DNA from: Streptomyces sp. 6-11-2
GTDB taxonomy: Bacteria; Actinomycetota; Actinomycetes; Streptomycetales; Streptomycetaceae
Length of the DNA: 64,000 bases
Direction of reading: 5' to 3'
NCBI RefSeq assembly: GCF_006540305.1
Contig: NZ_BJOR01000001.1
Span: 3,596,001 to 3,660,000, forward strand
Each line of letters opens with the position of its first letter. Within the stretch, counting starts at the first letter, position 1. The notes under the pieces were generated by a model that was given only the letters and a program-made list of their open reading frames with translations, was not told the origin of the DNA and ran no database searches. A program made the position numbers and the translations under genes. This document shows positions 57,873 to 64,000 of the stretch, one piece after another.

Positions 57873-58559
57873 TCAGGCTACGGGCAACGCGTCCAGATAC
57901 TTCGCGTTGACGAGGTCGGAGACCGACGATTTCGTCACGTACTGGAGACCGAGGCCGGGCTGGCCGAACCAGGGCCTGATCGGGCCGGCCTCGACGGTGA
58001 ACGGCTTGCGGACCCGGTAGAGGTGGTAGCTGTACGGATAGTTGTTGACGTAGGCGTCAAGATTGCTCGGCGGAATCGCACGCTTGGCGAACGGTGTGCC
58101 CGCGGGTGCGAGGAAGTTACCGAAACCGCTGCCGAAGAGGTCGACCAACTGGCCCTTGCGGAGCGTCAGGGGACGCTCGACCGGCTTGCCTTTCTTCAAC
58201 ACGAAGCCGTTGTTGTCGGGATACCACCAACCCGACTTCCCCGTCTGCGGATCCGTCTGCCAGTAGCAACCGAGGAACCAGTACTCCGAGGTGTGGTCGG
58301 TGCGCTGATAGCCCCTCAGCATCCGGCCGAGGGCCCCGTTCTGGGGGAGGTACCTCGGTCCCAGGCGCCAGTCGTTGAGGTAGTAACTCTGGTATTCCGT
58401 CTGCGGGGCGGTGTTGGTTCCACGGCTGCGATGCGTAGTCGGACAGTGTGCGGCGTTCCTGTCACGGAGTTGGTCGGCCTGGGCCGTGGCCGGTGAGATG
58501 CCGATAAGCAGAAGGAGCGATGCGAGGGCGCTCCCCACGAAGGCGCGCAGTACGCGCAT
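57873..58559 (-). CDS. Secreted TNT-domain protein (putative NAD+ glycohydrolase toxin)
   Basis: 228 residues with signal peptide MRVLRAFVGSALASLLLLIG, cleavage near ATAQA. The C-terminal 110 residues match the TNT domain of the Mycobacterium tuberculosis CpnT toxin, an NAD+ glycohydrolase: FLAPAGTPFAKRAIPPSN with the conserved Arg, SYHLYRVRKPFTVEAG, and the PWFGQPGLGLQY loop with the conserved Gln. The upstream part (YYLNDWRLGPRYLPQNGALGRMLRGYQR, DVDLFGSG) resembles other TNT-linked regions. No channel or secretion-system domain is attached, so it is probably exported by Sec. Start ATG 58559 begins the signal peptide and has AAGGGA upstream. Confidence 0.83.
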   Translation of the reverse strand: MRVLRAFVGSALASLLLLIGISPATAQADQLRDRNAAHCPTTHRSRGTNTAPQTEYQSYYLNDWRLGPRYLPQNGALGRMLRGYQRTDHTSEYWFLGCYWQTDPQTGKSGWWYPDNNGFVLKKGKPVERPLTLRKGQLVDLFGSGFGNFLAPAGTPFAKRAIPPSNLDAYVNNYPYSYHLYRVRKPFTVEAGPIRPWFGQPGLGLQYVTKSSVSDLVNAKYLDALPVA

Positions 58560-58974
58560 GCGGTGTCCCTTCTCTTCCGGCGCCAACCAGGCGCCGCGTG
58601 AGGACAGGCAGCCAGTGTTGGTGACCGGCCGCCGGTCTGATCGTGATACAGGGCTCATTTCATGCGCGGCATGTGCTTCCCGGGCGCGAAGACATCGCAG
58701 ACAGTCACCCGAACCGATGAGCTCAAGCCCTCGGACGGCCGAAGGCAGGAGACGAATCGCCCGGTCCGCGAGGGACTCCTGGATGACAGCACCGCTCTAC
58801 TTCTGCCTCGTCAGACTGGCTGGCCGCACCGGGAGAACCGTCACGGCCGCCGATGCGCGACCAACTGTTGGACGATCGGGTGACAACGGACGAGGGGCAG
58901 GCGAGCTTGGTCGTGGCCCACGACGCATGGCAGCAGTTCAGCGAGGCCGTTTCGGGGGTGGCTGTCGCCGGCCC
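58560..58974. other. Gene-poor stretch in the tRNA-Ser(GGA) element
   Basis: Contains the toxin promoter region and pieces of open frame on both strands with no family features. I see no complete gene. Confidence 0.35.
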
Positions 58975-59371
58975 AACGTGGCCGAGATCGCCAAGGCTCC
59001 CCGTCTCGAAGAAGAGGACGTCGAGCCGTACACGATCGAAGAGGTTCAGAGCCTGCTCGTGGAAGCGGCCGAGCTCCGCAACAGCGCGCGCCGGGTCGTC
59101 GCCCTGGCGCTTGGCCTCCGGCAAGGGGAGACGCTCGGGCTGCACGGGGAGGACGTCGACCGGCCGCGAGGCATGTCCGCATCCGCAAGAACCGGCTGCG
59201 GCCGTGCTCGGGCTCAGCGGCCCGCCGATCACTCTCCGGGGCGCGGGTGTACGAGACGGCCGCCTCCATGACGCTCGCCACACCGCTGCGACCGTCCTCG
59301 TAATCCTCGGGGTCCCGGAGGTCGTGATCGACGCGATCACGGGTCCCGACTGAGGCGGAAACTGAGACGGA
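58975..59371 (+). pseudogene. Integrase remnant of the tRNA-Ser(GGA) element
   Basis: In one frame: NVAEIAKAPRLEEEDVEPYTIEEVQSLLVEAAELRNSARRVVALALGLRQGETLGLHGEDVD, the start of a tyrosine-recombinase catalytic domain with Arg I. After a frameshift and deletion, the next frame gives GRLHDARHTAATVLVILGVPEVVIDAITGPD (box II His-x-x-Arg), then the Thr-Glu tail coding sequence at 59349-59369. The catalytic Tyr and most of the N-terminal domain are missing. Not functional. Confidence 0.85.
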
Positions 59372-59377
59372 CAACGT

Positions 59378-59411
59378 CGAAGGGCCCCACCGCGAACGGT
59401 GGGGCCCTTCG
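59378..59411. terminator. Terminator of tRNA-Ser(GGA)
   Basis: A 15-bp perfect stem cgaagggccccaccg / cggtggggcccttcg, 25 bp from the tRNA 3' end. Confidence 0.85.
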
Positions 59412-59435
59412 ACATCGTGCCCGGTGAGGCACTGG

Positions 59436-59520
59436 CGGAGGATACGAGATTCGAACTCGTGAGGGGTTGCCCCCAACACGCTTTCCAAGCGTGCGCCCTA
59501 GGCCTCTAGGCGAATCCTCC
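59436..59520 (-). tRNA. tRNA-Ser(GGA)
   Basis: An 85-nt class II tRNA: acceptor ggaggat / atcctcc, anticodon loop cttggaaag (anticodon GGA), long variable arm, T arm acgagttcgaatctcgt, discriminator G. Intact; its 3' end is duplicated at 57405. Confidence 0.95.
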
Positions 59521-59596
59521 GCCGGAAACATTACATGACTCGGAGGAGTGCTCGCGAACTCGTTGTCGGTCCCCGGGATCGGGTACTCTTTGCGGA

Positions 59597-59690
59597 GCCC
59601 CTCACGCGGCGCTATCTGACTGAACTCCCCCAGGGCCGGAAGGCAGCAAGGGTAGGTCGGCTCTGGCGGGTGCGTGGGGGGCGCTTGCGT
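59597..59690 (+). ncRNA. ffs: Signal recognition particle RNA (4.5S type)
   Basis: The hallmark apical segment cagggccggaaggcagcaag followed by ggtaggtcggctctgg carries the GGAA tetraloop and the asymmetric and symmetric internal loops that bind Ffh. The flanks cacgcggcgct...ctgaactcccc and ggggggcgcttgcg pair to close the hairpin. The place just before dnaX is the usual one in actinobacteria. Ends are approximate. Confidence 0.82.
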
Positions 59691-59735
59691 CCACGGTCGG
59701 ACACGTTGTCGGTGGGCGCCTATAACCTCGTATGC

Positions 59736-62144
59736 GTGTCGTCTCTCGCGCTGTACCGCCGCTATCGCCCGGAGTCGTTCGCCGAGGTCATCGGGCAGGA
59801 GCATGTCACCGACCCGTTGCAGCAGGCGCTGCGGAACAACCGGGTCAATCACGCGTACCTGTTCAGCGGTCCGCGCGGATGCGGCAAGACGACCAGCGCG
59901 CGGATCCTCGCCCGTTGCCTGAACTGCGAGAAGGGGCCGACGCCGACCCCCTGCGGGGAGTGCGATTCCTGCCGTGACCTGGCCAGGAACGGCCCGGGGT
60001 CCATCGACGTCATCGAAATCGACGCCGCTTCGCACGGTGGTGTGGACGACGCCCGTGACCTGCGCGAGAAGGCCTTCTTCGGGCCCGCCCGCAGCCGGTA
60101 CAAGATCTACATCATCGACGAGGCCCACATGGTCACGTCGGCCGGTTTCAACGCGCTGCTCAAGGTCGTCGAGGAGCCGCCGGAGCACCTGAAGTTCATC
60201 TTCGCCACGACCGAGCCCGAGAAGGTCATCGGGACCATCCGGTCGCGCACCCATCACTACCCCTTCCGCCTGGTGCCGCCGGGCACCCTGCGGGAGTACC
60301 TCGGCGAGGTCTGCCAGAAGGAGGGCATCCCCGTCGAGGACGGGGTGCTTCCCCTCGTCGTGCGGGCCGGCGCCGGGTCCGTGCGTGACTCCATGTCGGT
60401 CATGGACCAGCTGCTCGCCGGTGCGAAGGAGGAGGGTGTGACGTATGCCATGGCCACCTCGCTCCTCGGGTACACCGACGGCTCGCTGCTCGACTCCGTC
60501 GTGGAGGCATTCGCCTCCGGGGACGGCTCCGGCGCCTTCGAGGTCGTCGACCGAGTGATCGAGGGTGGCAACGATCCCCGCCGGTTCGTGGCCGACCTGC
60601 TGGAGCGGCTGCGGGACCTGGTGATCCTCGCCGCCGTTCCGGACGCCGCGGAGAAGGGGCTCATCGACGCCCCGGCCGACGTCGTCGAGCGGATGCAGGC
60701 CCAGGCCCGTTCCTTCGGCGCCGCCGAACTGAGCCGGGCCGCCGACCTCGTCAACGAGGGGCTGACCGAGATGCGCGGCGCCACCTCGCCCCGCCTCCAG
60801 CTCGAACTGATCTGCGCCCGCGTACTGCTGCCCGCCGCCTACGGCGACGAGCGGTCCGTGATGGCCCGCCTCGACCGGATCGAGCGCGGTGTCAGCTTCT
60901 CCACGGGCGGGGGTGCGCCCGCGATGGGGTACGTGCCCGGACCCGACGTGCACGGGGGAGCGCAGACCGCGGCGGGGGGTCCCGCGGGTGCGGCGCCGGT
61001 ACCTCCAGCTCCTCCTGTTCCTTCTGTTCCTCCTGTTCCGCCGGGCGGTGGGCCCGCCGCGGCTCGGGCGGCCGTGCGCGGCACGGGGGCTCCTGACGCG
61101 CCTCCCGCGTCCCCCGTACCTCCCGCGTCCCCCGTACCTCCCGCGTCCCCCGTACCTCCCGCGCCCGCCGTACCTCCCGCGCCCGCCGTACCTCCCGCGC
61201 CCGCCGTACCTCCCGCGCCCGCCGTGAGCGACCGTCCCCAGGAGGCGGCTCCGCCCGCCCCGCCGGCCGCTCCCGCTCCCACTGCCGCCCCGCCGGCCGC
61301 CGCACCCGCCGCACCCTCCGCGCCCGGTGCCTGGCCCACCGCGGCGGCCGCGGGCGGTGGGCGTCGGCCGGGCGGCTGGCCCACTGCGGCAGCCCCGGGC
61401 GGTGGGCAGGCGCCGGGTGCGGAGGGTGCGCCCAGCGCCCCGGCGCCCGCACAGCAGGCACCCGCGGCGAGGCCTGCCGCCGCACCGGTGTCCCCCGCTC
61501 CACCGGCCCCGGCGGGCGGCGGGCTCGACCCCCGCGTCCTCTGGCCGAACATCCTCGAAGCGGTGAAGAACCGCCGTCGCTTCACCTGGATCCTGCTCAG
61601 CCAGAACGCCCAGGTCTCCGGTTTTGACGGCACCACTCTCCAGATCGGCTTCGTCAACGTCGGCGCCCGCGACAACTTCGCGAGCAGCGGCAGCGAGGAC
61701 GTGCTGCGCCAGGCACTGGCCGAGCAGTTCAACGTCCAGTGGAAGATCGAGGCGATCGTCGACCCGACGGGAGGCGGCGGCTCCGGAGCCGCACCCGCGG
61801 GCGGCGGCTACGGCGCAGGCCCCGGAGGCGGCGGCTACGGCAGTGCAGGTGGCGGCGGCTACGGCGGCGGGGGAGGCGCGGCGGCGCAGCGTACGGCGGC
61901 TCCCCCGCCCATGGCTCCGGCGGCGCCCGCTCCCGCCTCGTCCCCGAGCCGGCCGTCGTCCGCGGCGGCACCCGCGCCCGCCCCGGCACCCCGGCCCTCC
62001 GCCCCCGAGCCGGCTCCCGTCGCCCCCGAGGACGACATCCCCGAGGACGACGACCCGGACCTCGACGAGTCGGCCCTGTCCGGTCACGAACTGATCGTGC
62101 GGGAGCTGGGCGCGACAGTGGTCGAGGAGTATTCGACGGAGTAG
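59736..62144 (+). CDS. dnaX: DNA polymerase III subunit gamma/tau
   Basis: Clamp-loader subunit. 802 residues: AAA+ domain with FSGPRGCGKTTSARILARCLNCEKG (Walker A), a zinc module with four Cys (CLNC, CGECDSC), Walker B IIDEAHMVTS and sensor RSRTHHYPF; domain III (LLGYTDGSLLDSVVEAF, SFGAAELSRAADLVNEGLTEMR). From about residue 400 a long Pro/Ala/Gly-rich linker is followed by a tau-type domain (LWPNILEAVKNRRRFTWILLSQNAQVSGFDG). No slippery A-run for a frameshift product is seen. Start GTG 59736: no Shine-Dalgarno, and a tataac at 59721 lies 10 bp upstream, so the mRNA may be leaderless. Confidence 0.94.
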   Translation: MSSLALYRRYRPESFAEVIGQEHVTDPLQQALRNNRVNHAYLFSGPRGCGKTTSARILARCLNCEKGPTPTPCGECDSCRDLARNGPGSIDVIEIDAASHGGVDDARDLREKAFFGPARSRYKIYIIDEAHMVTSAGFNALLKVVEEPPEHLKFIFATTEPEKVIGTIRSRTHHYPFRLVPPGTLREYLGEVCQKEGIPVEDGVLPLVVRAGAGSVRDSMSVMDQLLAGAKEEGVTYAMATSLLGYTDGSLLDSVVEAFASGDGSGAFEVVDRVIEGGNDPRRFVADLLERLRDLVILAAVPDAAEKGLIDAPADVVERMQAQARSFGAAELSRAADLVNEGLTEMRGATSPRLQLELICARVLLPAAYGDERSVMARLDRIERGVSFSTGGGAPAMGYVPGPDVHGGAQTAAGGPAGAAPVPPAPPVPSVPPVPPGGGPAAARAAVRGTGAPDAPPASPVPPASPVPPASPVPPAPAVPPAPAVPPAPAVPPAPAVSDRPQEAAPPAPPAAPAPTAAPPAAAPAAPSAPGAWPTAAAAGGGRRPGGWPTAAAPGGGQAPGAEGAPSAPAPAQQAPAARPAAAPVSPAPPAPAGGGLDPRVLWPNILEAVKNRRRFTWILLSQNAQVSGFDGTTLQIGFVNVGARDNFASSGSEDVLRQALAEQFNVQWKIEAIVDPTGGGGSGAAPAGGGYGAGPGGGGYGSAGGGGYGGGGGAAAQRTAAPPPMAPAAPAPASSPSRPSSAAAPAPAPAPRPSAPEPAPVAPEDDIPEDDDPDLDESALSGHELIVRELGATVVEEYSTE
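61107..61226 (+). repeat. 18-bp repeats in the dnaX linker
   Basis: Six to seven units of gcgtcccccgtacctccc or gcgcccgccgtacctccc encode PASPVP and PAPAVP. Confidence 0.85.
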
Positions 62145-62290
62145 CGGCGCAACAGAGGGGCGGAGCAGTGCAGTGGGGCCTCGGTGCGGTTCCGCCCCGG
62201 CTCTGCTCGGAGGAACCTACGAACGCCCCGCCGCCGTCCCCTCGGCGGCCCGCACAAAGGATGCCGCGCCGCTGCCGTTAGGCTGACCTC

Positions 62291-63544
<1,254 letters not shown>

Positions 63545-63604
63545 CGCGGCGACCCGCCCCTTTCCCCGGACCCGTTCTCCTCACCGGCTCCGTTCCTCAC
63601 CAGC

Positions 63605-63631
63605 AGGCCCCGGCTCCACGAGCCGGGGCCT
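63605..63631 (+). terminator. Terminator after purD
   Basis: An 11-bp perfect stem aggccccggct / agccggggcct, 61 bp after the stop. The remaining 200 bp to the next start hold no gene that I can name. Confidence 0.85.
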
Positions 63632-63837
63632 CATCAATGCGCTCTGTCGTTCGGCTCTGACCAAAGCCATTCCATCGAGTGACCAATGCTCCATCCGGCT
63701 GACGCGGGCCGGGGGCCCAACTAGGGTGCGCGCAGGCATTCCGGCACTTGGCCCACCGGCATTGCGATGTCAGTCATGGGTGCCACAGTGGGGGAATGAG
63801 CAACGCCAGGACAGTCGGGAGGGGGTGACGGGCGGTC

Positions 63838-64000
63838 GTGACCGGTATGGGTGTGGAGGTCGCTGTGCAGGGCGCGCGCTCCAGGGCCCTGGCCGTGCTG
63901 CGCGTGCGCAGCCGAGCGCTGGCCCTCGCCCTGCTGCCCGCCGCCCTCGCCGTGATCCTGCTCGCCGGCGGCTCGGCAGGGCACCTCGTGGGCCACGGCT
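63838..64000 (+). CDS. Membrane protein or sensor kinase N-terminus (cut by window edge)
   Basis: An open frame from GTG 63838 (alternative ATG 63847) reads MTGMGVEVAVQGARSRALAVLRVRSRALALALLPAALAVILLAGGSAGHLVGHG and runs off the window. A basic cytosolic start followed by one strong hydrophobic segment is the layout of many Streptomyces sensor histidine kinases, but no catalytic domain is inside the window. Family not determinable here. Confidence 0.5.
   Translation, partial: MTGMGVEVAVQGARSRALAVLRVRSRALALALLPAALAVILLAGGSAGHLVGHG

Overview
The window reads as Streptomyces chromosome. It is very GC-rich with third-position GC coding and many GTG starts. It carries two tandem SigF-type sigma factors, a subtilisin-inhibitor (SSI) protein, F420-type and DUF2637 proteins, and the SRP RNA-dnaX-purD block. 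Species cannot be fixed from sequence alone; the gene order from the SSI gene to purD fits a Streptomyces core chromosome (judged from memory, not from an alignment).

Layout. 1-6.1 kb is the right part of a lower-GC accessory island: a class IV aminotransferase C-terminus, an HTH-SUMF1 fusion, a DUF4411/ImmA pair and a membrane ATPase with nine near-identical 32-residue repeats. It ends at a duplicated 3' half of tRNA-Ser(UGA). A second, degraded copy lies at 7.9 kb, after three small genes. 8-18.8 kb holds an FMN reductase, a primase-polymerase with a candidate LexA box, a SigE-family sigma factor, an acyl-CoA ligase behind a palindrome, a 1599-residue PAS/kinase-like/receiver scaffold and an SSI protein. 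18.9-22.3 kb has tRNA-Ser(GCU) and tRNA-Arg(ACG), followed by a wrecked integrase, a fragment of the same SUMF1 gene found at 0.6-1.5 kb, and degenerate att or tRNA pieces. 22.7-37.5 kb holds GNAT and DUF2797 genes, an OmpR regulator without its phospho-Asp, an MFS/TetR pair, PPOX, STAS and GAF-ANTAR genes, YceI and MFS proteins that share carboxypeptidase-regulatory-like domains, a MarR gene with twin operators, and sigN/sigF-like genes.

38.2-40.7 kb is a decayed element in tRNA-Ser(CGA). 40.8-57.3 kb holds tadA and its partner, upp, LytR_C, HdeD, HhH-GPD, CopC-CopD, DUF2637, STAS, MFS/MarR and CBS genes, plus a translationally coupled pair made of a soluble MgtE-like protein and an NRAMP-fold transporter with non-canonical metal-site motifs. 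57.4-59.5 kb is a third tRNA-Ser insertion, in tRNA-Ser(GGA), carrying a secreted TNT-type NADase toxin, a probable immunity gene and an integrase remnant. The window closes with SRP RNA, dnaX, purD and the start of a membrane protein gene.

The main theme is repeated integration at serine tRNA genes. Three different tRNA-Ser isoacceptors show duplicated 3' ends, and three integrase 3' tails share the same Thr-Glu repeat coding sequence. tRNA-Arg has an adjoining integrase pseudogene.
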